The translations under genes and the position numbers were made by a program. The notes beneath the pieces are model-generated. The model was given only the letters and a program-made list of their open reading frames with translations, had not been told where the DNA came from and did not search any database. Shown here in pieces: positions 30,376-39,443 of a DNA stretch of 64,000 nucleotides (the stretch's first letter is position 1; every line of letters starts with the position of its first letter). Source of the stretch: Qipengyuania sp. (GTDB lineage Bacteria > Pseudomonadota > Alphaproteobacteria > Sphingomonadales > Sphingomonadaceae); contig JAIETR010000002.1 of NCBI GenBank assembly GCA_019745075.1, forward strand, positions 62,001 to 126,000, written 5' to 3'.

Positions 30376-30753
30376 ATGCCCGTGAACACACATCTCACTG
30401 ATAACCACTGGGTTGAATTGAGCGGAGACATTGTCGTAGCGCGGCTACGCGGCCCGGTGACAGAGGAAGTGCTCGCGATCCTCCACGAACGCGTTGTCAT
30501 GCTCCTCCAAAGCACCGCCTCACGCAATGTGCTTTATGACGCCCTGGAGATGGACCCGCCCACGGTGGAACTCACCCTCGTCCAGCAGCGGATGAGCGAG
30601 GCCGTTTCCCAAAAGAGCGGTCGCGTCGCAATCCTGGTACCCAGCACCCGAATCGCATACCTGTCGAGGATCGCCTTCGGACGAAGCGAGCACCGCGTAT
30701 TCTACAACGATCTCGCGAACGCGATCGCCTGGCTCAATGACGCTGCGGAGTGA
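30376..30753 (+). CDS. SpoIIAA/STAS-like small protein of unknown function
   Basis: 125 aa; RIAYLSRIAFGRSEHRVFYNDLANAIAWLN resembles SpoIIAA-like proteins. Confidence 0.5.
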   Translation: MPVNTHLTDNHWVELSGDIVVARLRGPVTEEVLAILHERVVMLLQSTASRNVLYDALEMDPPTVELTLVQQRMSEAVSQKSGRVAILVPSTRIAYLSRIAFGRSEHRVFYNDLANAIAWLNDAAE

Positions 30754-31142
30754 TCCCGAACAAGTCGGTGTTTGAAAGCTATTCGTTTGTAGGATATTTG
30801 GCCTTCTTGGCCATTTCTTCCATTGCCTCCAAAGCTTTGACAGCCGCTCTTTGGCTGCCGCCGCTGCTTTCTGAGCCGTGACGAGCAGTCCTTTGCTTTT
30901 TAGTCCAATCGGCCTCCATTGGTCAGGCGGGCGTCGCACTCTGCGCGAATGCGTTGATCGAAAGGCTGAGAGCCGGGACGGATGAAAGGGCGGGGCAGTT
31001 CATCCTGACTGCGCAGCATTCGACGATGTTCGCGATCTTGAAAGCGGTGGAGCGGAGCGATTGCGAGCCTCGCGATATCGTTCGGCATGCCGACGTTCGC
31101 CTGAGCCTGGCTCGGCTAATCAATTTGCGAAGTGGACCACGC

Positions 31143-31172
31143 ATACCTCCATGCAAGATACCTCCATGCAAG
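31143..31172. repeat. Perfect tandem duplication of a 15-mer
   Basis: ATACCTCCATGCAAG x 2. Confidence 0.9.
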
Positions 31173-31274
31173 AACGTTCGAACCGATCGCGTCTGCTCCC
31201 GAACGCGTGTCAGATTTCACTCGCCGTCCCCAAGTGACGCGGACGAGTCCCACTCCGCCTCGTTTTTTGCAAAC

Positions 31275-31673
31275 TCAGCCCTTCATTGCATAGGCCCCGC
31301 GGCCGCTGGCGAGGAGCTTGCCGGTCTCCCCGCTAACGCGCACCTCGGCGACGCTCAGGCGCTTTCCAATCCGCACAATAATCCCGCGCGCCGTCAGCGA
31401 CTCCCTGCTGGCCGGCCGATGATAATCGACGTGGATGTCGGCGGTGGAGGTGCAGACGTGACCCGCGGCGAGTACCGTATAGAAGCCGGTCAGATCAATC
31501 AGAGCAGCGAGCACGCCGCCATGCATAGCCGGCAGAGCAGGGTTAGAAATCATCTCTTCCCGCCAAGGCATCGCGATCGTGATCCCGTCGGGGCCGCTCT
31601 CGCGCAAGCTCACCCCTAACCACTGGTGAAATGGTGCTACATGGAGCGCCTGTTCGAGCAACTCAGGCGTCAT
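31275..31673 (-). CDS. PaaI-family hotdog thioesterase
   Basis: NPALPAMHGGVLAALIDLTGFYTVLA...TSTADIHVDYHRPA; hotdog HGG motif. Confidence 0.87.
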   Translation of the reverse strand: MTPELLEQALHVAPFHQWLGVSLRESGPDGITIAMPWREEMISNPALPAMHGGVLAALIDLTGFYTVLAAGHVCTSTADIHVDYHRPASRESLTARGIIVRIGKRLSVAEVRVSGETGKLLASGRGAYAMKG

Positions 31674-31725
31674 GCTCTGCCGATGGGGGTGACAAGCCCC
31701 AGGCGCAGCGCGGTGCTTGGCGCCA

Positions 31726-32052
31726 TCAGTACTGCTGCGCGGGCACGTGCAGAACCAGGCCATCGAGGTCGGCCTCGAGCGCGATCTGGCAGGCGAGCCG
31801 ACTGTCTTCGGTTGCGCCCTCGGCAAATTGCAGCAGTTCGGATTCCATGCTGCCTTCCGCGAGCCGCCCGACTCGGTCGATCCAGGCCGAATCGACGTGG
31901 ACGTGGCACGTAGCGCACGCACATACCCCGCCGCAGTCCCCGTCGATTCCCGGCACATCGTTGCACAGCGCCGCATCGCGGGCCGAGGAGCCGGCCTCGA
32001 TATCGACCGGGTAGGTTCGGCCATCGGCGCCGACGAAAGTGAGCTTGACCAC
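31726..32052 (-). CDS. [2Fe-2S] ferredoxin (P450-associated)
   Basis: GDCGGVCACATCHVHVD...RLACQI Cys pattern; adjacent to P450. Confidence 0.93.
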   Translation of the reverse strand: MVKLTFVGADGRTYPVDIEAGSSARDAALCNDVPGIDGDCGGVCACATCHVHVDSAWIDRVGRLAEGSMESELLQFAEGATEDSRLACQIALEADLDGLVLHVPAQQY

Positions 32053-32075
32053 GGTTCTCGTCTTTCTCGTAAAGG

Positions 32076-33353
32076 TCAGTGGGCGTGGAGCCGTACCGGA
32101 AGGCGGGTTAATCCGCGCACGAAATTGGACAGCAGGCGCTCGGGTTCGGCGACCACCTCGACGAAGCGGAAGCGTTTCTGAATCTCTTCCCAGATGATGC
32201 GCAACTGCAGTTCGGCCAGCCGATTGCCCATGCAGCGATGGATGCCATAGCCGAAGGAAAGATGATGGCGTGGATTCGGCCGGTCGACGATGAATTCTTC
32301 AGCGCGATCGATCACCGTCTCATCGCGGTTGCCCGAAAGATACCACATAACGACCTTGTCACCTTTGCGGATGCGCTTGCCGCCGAACTCGGTATCTTCG
32401 AGAGCAGTGCGCCGCATGTGCGTGAGCGGCGTCTGCCAGCGGATGATCTCCGGCACCATGCTCGCAATCAGCGAGGGGTCTTCGCGAAGCTTGCGGTACT
32501 GGTCGGGATGGCGGTTGAGCGCCAGCACCCCGCCGCTGATCGAATTGCGGGTGGTGTCGTTGCCGCCGACGATGAGCAGCAAGAGGTTGCCGAGGAATTC
32601 GAGGAACGGCATGTCGCGGGTTGCCGGGGAGTTAGTCATCATCGAGATGAGGTCGTTGCCTCCCGGTTTGTCGATCCGCTGCTCCCACAGGTCCTTGAAG
32701 TACATCGCGCACCCGATCAATTCCTCGCGGCGCTGCTCGTAGGATTCGACGATTCCGGAGCCCGGAATAGCTGTGGTGACGTCGGACCACCGGGTTAGTT
32801 TGGCCCGCTCCTCCCAGGGAAAGTCGAATAGCGTCGCTAGCGTCATCGTGGTCAATTCGACCGAGACGCTTTGCACCCAGTCGATGTCCTCGCCGACGGG
32901 GAGGGAATCGAGGATCTCCGCTGCGCGCTCGCGGATGACGGGTTCGAGCAGGAGCAGGTTCGACGGCGCCACCGCCGGGGTCACCGCCTTGCGCTGCGCA
33001 TCGTGCTTGGGCGGGTCCATCGCGATGAACATCTCGAGCTCGAGATTGCTCTGGTCGCGGTGCATGTCCTCGATAGCTATGCCACCGAGCTTGGCCTCGG
33101 ACGAGAACACCTTGTGATTGGTGTCCACCGCCATGATGTCGTCGAACCTGGTCACCGACCAGTAAGGCCCGTAGGCGCTCTCGGCGCAGTAATGGACGGG
33201 ATCCTCGCGTCTCAACCGTTCGAAGAACAGCCCGATCGTGTCGTTCTGGAACAGGCTCGGTCGGGAGACATCGATCTCCTCCAGCGGGATGCTGGACACC
33301 CTCTGAGGCGTGTCCAGCTCCGGCGCGAGACTCTCATTCGCCAACGTCGCCAT
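32076..33353 (-). CDS. Cytochrome P450, CYP153-like
   Basis: LLLIVGGNDTTRNSISGG (I helix), MWYLSGNRDE, heme loop HHLSFGYGIHRCMGNRLAELQ; SLFQNDTIGLFFERLRREDPVHY; AGGAGG RBS before the ATG at 33353. Confidence 0.92.
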   Translation of the reverse strand: MATLANESLAPELDTPQRVSSIPLEEIDVSRPSLFQNDTIGLFFERLRREDPVHYCAESAYGPYWSVTRFDDIMAVDTNHKVFSSEAKLGGIAIEDMHRDQSNLELEMFIAMDPPKHDAQRKAVTPAVAPSNLLLLEPVIRERAAEILDSLPVGEDIDWVQSVSVELTTMTLATLFDFPWEERAKLTRWSDVTTAIPGSGIVESYEQRREELIGCAMYFKDLWEQRIDKPGGNDLISMMTNSPATRDMPFLEFLGNLLLLIVGGNDTTRNSISGGVLALNRHPDQYRKLREDPSLIASMVPEIIRWQTPLTHMRRTALEDTEFGGKRIRKGDKVVMWYLSGNRDETVIDRAEEFIVDRPNPRHHLSFGYGIHRCMGNRLAELQLRIIWEEIQKRFRFVEVVAEPERLLSNFVRGLTRLPVRLHAH

Positions 33354-33508
33354 GACCGCCTCCTGATATTTCCCCACGAGTGCTCATTCTAGCGCAGCGG
33401 GAACAGAAACGTCAATAAAGATGATAAGGTTTAAAAGCGAAGAATGCAGGGCGGCTTCCGATCAAGCGGGACTGGACAGGGTAGATCGCCAACTCTTATA
33501 AGGTTTCG

Positions 33509-34294
33509 ATGGCAGAGGCACTGGAGCCCACCACACAACGGGCGCCCAACGAGCGCACGGGCGCTTCCAAAGCAAAGCGCGCGCTCGTGCTCGCACGCGA
33601 GATTGTCGACGACATCGAAGCGAACGCGCACGGCCCCGGCGATCGGCTGCCGCGCGAAGAGGACATGCTTGCCCGTTACGAGGTCGCCCGAGCTACCCTG
33701 CGCGAGGCGTTGCGATTCCTCGAACTTCAGGGAGTGATCCATCTCCAGCCAGGCCGAGGTGGGGGGCCCGTGGTGGCACGGCCGCAGACCGCGGACTTCG
33801 CCAGTTCGATGGCTCTGATCCTGCAGTTCATGGACACCGATTTGCGCTCGCTCCTTGACCTGCGCGAGGCAGTCGCCCCAGCAGTTGCTCAGCGAGCGGC
33901 CGAGCATGCCACTGCGGCCGACCTCGCGGCGCTGGAAGATTGCCTGGCCCAGCTCGAGCGCGAGCACGAGGCACCTGAATTCGAAGAGACCAACCGGCGT
34001 TTTCACGACCTGCTCGGGTGGGCCAGCGGTAATCCGGCCTTCGGGCTGCTAGTCTCGGCGCTTCACCTGCTGACGCGCAACATGTCGATAAGCCTCGGGT
34101 ATTCGGCGCAGGAGCGCGCCGCGCAGCTACGCTGCCTCGGCCGCGTGCTTCATGCCGTCCGGATGCGCGATGCGGCAGGCGCGCGCGCCCAGATGGAAAG
34201 GCTGACCGCTGGATCGACCCGATACCTGACGGAGCGAAGTCCGGGAATCGTCGCGCAAAAAGTTCGTTGGGAAAACGCAAGCCGCCAGGCTTGA
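33509..34294 (+). CDS. GntR/FadR-family transcriptional regulator
   Basis: DRLPREEDMLARYEVARATLREALRFLELQGVIHLQPGRGGGPVV winged helix plus FCD domain. Confidence 0.93.
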   Translation: MAEALEPTTQRAPNERTGASKAKRALVLAREIVDDIEANAHGPGDRLPREEDMLARYEVARATLREALRFLELQGVIHLQPGRGGGPVVARPQTADFASSMALILQFMDTDLRSLLDLREAVAPAVAQRAAEHATAADLAALEDCLAQLEREHEAPEFEETNRRFHDLLGWASGNPAFGLLVSALHLLTRNMSISLGYSAQERAAQLRCLGRVLHAVRMRDAAGARAQMERLTAGSTRYLTERSPGIVAQKVRWENASRQA

Positions 34295-34307
34295 GGAAAG
34301 GAACAGC

Positions 34308-35447
34308 ATGGCTCTGCACAGCCGAATCTGCGATCTGCTGAAGATCGAGTACCCAATCGCCTTGGCCGGAATGGGCGGCGCGAGCGTGCCGGCGCTGGCC
34401 GCGGCGGTCTCGAATGCGGGGGGCTTGGGCGTGCTGGGAGCAGCGGCCTGCACGCCCGAGCGGTTGCGAGACTGGATCCGCGAAACTCGCGAGCTCACCG
34501 ACAAGCCGTTCGGTGTAGATACCTTGCTTCCGGCTTCGGTGCGCCGGGGCCCGGCTCCTCAGGCCGGCGGCGCACCGGTCGACCCTGTAGCCTTGCTGGA
34601 GGAATATCGGCAGTTCGCGCGGGAATTCATGGAGCGGGAAGGGCTTCCTCCGGTCGAACGCGCCGCTGCGATGCGCGCCGCGGGCGAAGCCGCGACCCAG
34701 GGCGGGCCGGCGCTGTTCTCCAAGGAATTTTTCGAGGCGCAGATGGAAGTGGTGATCGAGGAGAAAGTGCCGGTCTACGCCGCGGGCTTGGGCAACCCCG
34801 GGCCGTGGATGGACCGCCTCCACGCCAACGGCGCGATCGTGATGGCGGTGGTGGGCAAGGTCAAGCACGCGCAGCAGGTGGTGGAATCCGGAGTCGACGT
34901 GATCGTGGCGCAGGGCCACGACGGGGGCGGCCACAACTCGCCGATCGGCACGATATCGCTGATCCCGCAGGTGGTCGACGCCGTCGGCGATCGCGTGCCG
35001 GTGCTGGGCGCCGGCGGCATTTCCGACGGGCGCGGGGTGGCCGCCGCGCTGATGCTCGGGGCCGAAGGCGCGTGGGTCGGCACCGCGTTCCTCGCGACCG
35101 ACGAGGCGGGCATCGAGGACTTCCAGAAGCAGGCGATCGCCCAAGGGGTCGATGCCGACACCGTCGTCAGCCGCTCGATCACCGGCAAGCCCGCGCGCAT
35201 GATCCGCAACAAGTGGGCCGACGCGTGGGTCTCGGCGGGCAAGGAGCCGTTGCCGATGCCCTACCAGTCGATGGTTTCCGGGCCAGTGCTGGCTGCGGGA
35301 ATAGCCGCCAAGCGCCAGGACATCATGCCCGGCTTCGCCGGGCAGGGGATCGGGTTGATCCACTCGGTGCGTCCGGCAGCCGAAGTGATGCGCGGCCTGG
35401 TCGCAGGGGCCGAACGTGCGCTGTCCATTGCCGACAACTTCCGGTGA
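34308..35447 (+). CDS. Nitronate monooxygenase-like (2-nitropropane dioxygenase) FMN enzyme
   Basis: VIVAQGHDGGGHNSPIGTISLIPQVVDAVGDRVPVLGAGGISDGRGVAAALMLGAEGAWVGTAFLAT. Confidence 0.88.
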   Translation: MALHSRICDLLKIEYPIALAGMGGASVPALAAAVSNAGGLGVLGAAACTPERLRDWIRETRELTDKPFGVDTLLPASVRRGPAPQAGGAPVDPVALLEEYRQFAREFMEREGLPPVERAAAMRAAGEAATQGGPALFSKEFFEAQMEVVIEEKVPVYAAGLGNPGPWMDRLHANGAIVMAVVGKVKHAQQVVESGVDVIVAQGHDGGGHNSPIGTISLIPQVVDAVGDRVPVLGAGGISDGRGVAAALMLGAEGAWVGTAFLATDEAGIEDFQKQAIAQGVDADTVVSRSITGKPARMIRNKWADAWVSAGKEPLPMPYQSMVSGPVLAAGIAAKRQDIMPGFAGQGIGLIHSVRPAAEVMRGLVAGAERALSIADNFR

Positions 35448-36638
35448 GTGGGCGCACTCGGGGTGAGCGGATTCTCGGACAAGGCGGCGATAACCGGAGT
35501 CGGCGAAACGGACTTCGTGAAGGGCACCGATCGCACCGCGGTCGACATGATGCTCGAAGCCTCGCGCCGGGCGATCGCAGATGCCGGGCTCGAACCGTCG
35601 GACATCGACGGTATCGTCCCGCCTCCGATCTATACCTCTTCCGAAGAGCTGGCGGCCAACCTTGGGATCGACCTCCTGCGCTACGCCGCCACCGTCCACA
35701 TGGGGGGGGCAAGCCCGACGACCGCGTTGCAGAACGCCGCGATGGCGATTGCTGCGGGGCTGTGCGACCACGTCCTCGTTACACTCGGCTGGAACGGGTT
35801 CTCGGCCCTGCGTCCCAAGCCGGGCGCCCCGCGCACCCGGCCGATGAACATGAACACCCTGACCAACACCATCCAGGGCTATTACATTCCCTACGGGGTG
35901 TTCCTGCCGGTGCAGATGTACGCCTGGCTGGCGATGCGCCACGCCAAGCTCCACGGGGTCGGCGCCGAAGCGATGGGCGCGGTGGCGCTCGCGTGTCGCA
36001 AGCACGCGCAGCTCAATCCCAAGGCGTTCACGCACGGCCGCACCCTAGACTGGGAGACATATTCGAACGCCCGCTGGATCTCCGAACCGTTCCGGCTCTA
36101 TGATTGCTGTCTCGAGACCGACGGCGCGTGCGCGGTGGTGGTCTCGCGGGTCGACCGCGCGCGGGACATGCCGCACGTGCCGGTAACGATCGCCGGCGCG
36201 GCGGAGGGGCACCCCTATCCGGCCGACGACATCCCCTCGCGCCCTGATCCGTTCAAGATCGGGCTGTCCTATGCCGCGCCCAAGGCCTTCGAGATGGCCG
36301 GGGTGAAGCGCGAGGACATGGACTTTCTCCAGATCTACGACTGCTTCACCTACGTAGTGCTGCTGCAACTCGAGGCGATGGGCTATTGCGAACCGGGCGG
36401 TCAGCTCGACTTCGTGCGCGACGGCCAGATCGAGCTTGGCGGGCGCTATCCGGTCAACACCCACGGCGGCCTGCTGAGCGAAGCGCACGTATGGGGCCTC
36501 AACCACGTGGTCGAGGCGGTGCGGCAGCTGCGCCACGACTGCGGCGAGCACCAGGTCGAAAACGCGCAGACGGGACTGGTGACCGGCTGGGGCGATCTCG
36601 GCGACGGCAGCATCGCCATCCTGCGGAGGTGCACATGA
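35448..36638 (+). CDS. Thiolase-superfamily / lipid-transfer-like protein (GTG start)
   Basis: [42 protein letters not shown]...; C-terminal [42 protein letters not shown] where thiolases have a CxSG motif. Confidence 0.88.
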   Translation: MGALGVSGFSDKAAITGVGETDFVKGTDRTAVDMMLEASRRAIADAGLEPSDIDGIVPPPIYTSSEELAANLGIDLLRYAATVHMGGASPTTALQNAAMAIAAGLCDHVLVTLGWNGFSALRPKPGAPRTRPMNMNTLTNTIQGYYIPYGVFLPVQMYAWLAMRHAKLHGVGAEAMGAVALACRKHAQLNPKAFTHGRTLDWETYSNARWISEPFRLYDCCLETDGACAVVVSRVDRARDMPHVPVTIAGAAEGHPYPADDIPSRPDPFKIGLSYAAPKAFEMAGVKREDMDFLQIYDCFTYVVLLQLEAMGYCEPGGQLDFVRDGQIELGGRYPVNTHGGLLSEAHVWGLNHVVEAVRQLRHDCGEHQVENAQTGLVTGWGDLGDGSIAILRRCT

Positions 36639-37117
36639 GCGACGAGGCCGACCTTCCGCCCAAGCAGCGCATCGATCCGCAAGCCCTTCCGCCCAAGCCG
36701 CGCCCGCGCCCTCAGGACCCGGTCGAGCAGGAATTCTGGGAGCGCTGCCAGAGCGGCCGGCTTCATTTCCAGCGCTGCTCCGCCTGCCACGCATGGCGGC
36801 ATCTTCCGCGATATATGTGCGCCCGCTGCGGCTCGCCCGATTTCACCTGGCAGCCGAGCAGCGGCAAGGGCACGCTGTTCTCCTGGACGGTCACCCACCA
36901 GGCGCTGCACCCTGCGTTCGCCGCCGAGGTTCCCTTCGTCGCCGCGGTGGTCGAGCTCGACGAAGGCGTGCGGATGGCCACGCGCCTGGTCGGGTGCTCG
37001 CCGGGCGAAGTTACGCTCGACATGCGGGTCGAACTCGATTTCGAACCCCTGGGGGACGACTTCCTGCTGCCGGTATTCCGGCCGGCCGAGGCGGAGGACA
37101 GCCGGAATGAACCTTGA
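36635..37117 (+). CDS. Zn-ribbon/OB-fold (DUF35) protein
   Basis: [53 protein letters not shown]-x2-C...C-x2-C rubredoxin-like ribbon. Confidence 0.92.
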   Translation: MSDEADLPPKQRIDPQALPPKPRPRPQDPVEQEFWERCQSGRLHFQRCSACHAWRHLPRYMCARCGSPDFTWQPSSGKGTLFSWTVTHQALHPAFAAEVPFVAAVVELDEGVRMATRLVGCSPGEVTLDMRVELDFEPLGDDFLLPVFRPAEAEDSRNEP

Positions 37118-38330
37118 ATACGGGCCGGAATACGACCGCTTCCGCGCCGAGGTGCGCACGTTCATCGAGCGCCATCGCCCTCTTGCGCCCAAGGCAGGCG
37201 GGCGCGCGGCGCGCGCGTCGTCCGAAGCGGTCGCCTGGCAGACGCTCTTGCTCGAGCACGGCTACACAGCGCGTACGATCCCGCGCGAATACGGCGGCTA
37301 CGGCGCCGAGCCGGACATCCTCAAGTCGCGCATTATCGCGGAGGAGTTCGCCCGCGCCGGAGTGCCCGGCGGCCTCGCCAACCAGGGCATATCGATGCTG
37401 GTGCCGACGCTGCTCGAGCTGGGCACCGAGGAGCAGAAGCGCCGCTGGATCGCCCCGACGCTGCGCGGCGAGATCGTCTGGTGCCAGGGCTATTCGGAGC
37501 CAGGCGCGGGCTCCGACCTGGCTTCCCTCACCACCAGCGCGCGTGAGGAGAACGGCGAGTTCGTCGTCAACGGGCAGAAGATCTGGACCAGCACCGCCCG
37601 GCAGGCCGACATGATCTTCTGTCTGGTGCGCACCGAGCCCGAGGCGCCCAAGCACGCCGGCATCTCCTATCTGATCTTCCCGATGGACACCCCGGGGATC
37701 GAGGTCCGCCCGCTCAAGACGATGACGGGGCACGCCGAGTTCAACGAGACGTTCTTCACCGATGTGCGTGTGCCCATCGACCAGATCGTCGGTCGGCGCG
37801 GGCAGGGCTGGTTCGTCGCCAACGCGACGCTGGGTCACGAGCGCGGGATGCTGGGCGATCCCGACGCGCTCGAGAACCGGCTACTGGCCCTTATCAAGCT
37901 GATGCAGGAGGAGCGGGTCGGCAGCGAACGCGCCCTCGACAATCCCGTGCTCCGCGACCGTTTGGTGGCGTTGCAGGCGGAAGTCGCGGCGATGAAGTAC
38001 AACGGGATGCGCGTGCTGTCGAATCAGCTCAAAGGCGAGCCCGGCGGCATGGCCAAGCTGATCGTCAAGCTGCAGAGCTGCGAACTGGCGCACCAGATTT
38101 CGGCGCTGGCGATCGACGCCATGGGAGAGATGGGCATCCTCTACGACGGCAGCCCGCGCGAGCGGGAGGGCGGCGCGTGGCAGTGGAACTACATGTTCCA
38201 GCTCGGCCTGATCATCGGCGGCGGCACGGCGCAGATCCAGAAGAACATCATCGCCGAGCGCGGGCTCAACATGCCGCGCGAGCCTCGGCTCGAGCCGTCG
38301 GCAGCCACCAGCCGGAAGGAAGTCGCCTGA
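37107..38330 (+). CDS. Acyl-CoA dehydrogenase (1)
   Basis: WCQGYSEPGAGSDLASLTTSAREENGEFVVNGQKIWTSTARQADMIF. Confidence 0.92.
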   Translation: MNLEYGPEYDRFRAEVRTFIERHRPLAPKAGGRAARASSEAVAWQTLLLEHGYTARTIPREYGGYGAEPDILKSRIIAEEFARAGVPGGLANQGISMLVPTLLELGTEEQKRRWIAPTLRGEIVWCQGYSEPGAGSDLASLTTSAREENGEFVVNGQKIWTSTARQADMIFCLVRTEPEAPKHAGISYLIFPMDTPGIEVRPLKTMTGHAEFNETFFTDVRVPIDQIVGRRGQGWFVANATLGHERGMLGDPDALENRLLALIKLMQEERVGSERALDNPVLRDRLVALQAEVAAMKYNGMRVLSNQLKGEPGGMAKLIVKLQSCELAHQISALAIDAMGEMGILYDGSPREREGGAWQWNYMFQLGLIIGGGTAQIQKNIIAERGLNMPREPRLEPSAATSRKEVA

Positions 38331-39424
38331 TGGATTTCGGTCTTTCTTCCGAACAGCAGATGCTCAAGGATGCGGTCCGCCGCTGTCTGGCGGACAACTG
38401 TCCGCTCGACCACGTGCGCGCGCGCGCCGACGCCGGGAGCGCGGTCAGCGAACCGGCCGCTGCCGCGCTCCACGCGATGGGGCTGAGCGGGCTGATGGTG
38501 CCCGAGGCGCACGGGGGGCTGGGGATGACGCTGCTCGACGCGGCGGTGGTGGCCGAAGAGCTCGGCCGGGCAGTGGCGCCGGTCCCGTTCCTCGCCCGCA
38601 GCGTGCTCGCGCCGCTGGCCTTCGTTCTCGCGGGATCGGACGCGCAACGAGCCGCCTGGCTCCCGGCGATCGCCGCGGGCGAGGCCCGCTTCGGCGTGGC
38701 AATTTTGGGCATCGTCGAGACGCGCGATGGTTCGGGCGTCCTTGCAGGCGAAGACGGGCTGTCGGGCACCGCATTGTTCGCGCTCGACTTCGAGGGCGCG
38801 AACCATTTTATTGTCGCCGACGACGCGGGCCGGCTCCATCTGGTCAACGCCGAAGCCAACGGGGTCGAGCGCGTCGCGCTCAAGACTATCGACGCGACCC
38901 GCAGCGTCGGCGAATTGCGGTTCGACGCAGTACCAGGCGAGTCGCTGGCGGATGACGGCGGCGCGGCCGGGCGGCGCCTGCGCGACGCGGGCCGGGCGTT
39001 GCTCGCCGCCGACAGCCTCGGGGCGGCCGAGGTGATGATCGAGAAGGCGGTCGCCTATGCGGGAGAGCGCGAGCAATTCGGGCGGGTGATCGGCAGCTTT
39101 CAGGCGGTCAAGCACATGTGCGCCGAAATGGCCGCGCGGCACGAGCCCTGCCGCGCGCTCGTGTGGTACGCCGCGCACGCCTTCGACGCCGTTCCGGACG
39201 AAGCCGCGCTCACCGCGTGTCACGCCAAGTCGCACACCGGCGAGGTGCACCGCTTCGTCGCGCGCACCGCAACCGAGGTCCATGGCGGGATGGGATTCAC
39301 CGATCTGCTCGGGCTGCATTACTGGTTCAAACGGATCGGGTTCGACCGCCAAGTGCTGGGGGGGCCGGACAAGGTCAGGGCCGAGGCGGCGCAGCTCCAG
39401 GATTGGGCCGCCGCGGCGGCGTGA
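38330..39424 (+). CDS. Acyl-CoA dehydrogenase (2)
   Basis: MDFGLSSEQQMLKDAVRRCLADNC...GLSGLMVPEAHGGLGMTLLDAAVVAEELGRA; C-terminal GMGFTDLLGLHYWFKRIGFDRQVLGG. Confidence 0.9.
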   Translation: MDFGLSSEQQMLKDAVRRCLADNCPLDHVRARADAGSAVSEPAAAALHAMGLSGLMVPEAHGGLGMTLLDAAVVAEELGRAVAPVPFLARSVLAPLAFVLAGSDAQRAAWLPAIAAGEARFGVAILGIVETRDGSGVLAGEDGLSGTALFALDFEGANHFIVADDAGRLHLVNAEANGVERVALKTIDATRSVGELRFDAVPGESLADDGGAAGRRLRDAGRALLAADSLGAAEVMIEKAVAYAGEREQFGRVIGSFQAVKHMCAEMAARHEPCRALVWYAAHAFDAVPDEAALTACHAKSHTGEVHRFVARTATEVHGGMGFTDLLGLHYWFKRIGFDRQVLGGPDKVRAEAAQLQDWAAAAA

Positions 39425-39443
39425 AAGGTCAGGAGAGACAACG

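Noticed and set aside
30954-31619. 221-aa plus-strand ORF
   Set aside because: Its second half is antisense to the PaaI thioesterase and it contains the 15-bp duplication; no recognisable family.
33425-33506. Repeated ATAAGGTTT (about 33425 and 33498) before the GntR gene as operator pair
   Set aside because: Only 9 bp, not palindromic, no match to a GntR/FadR consensus; could be chance.
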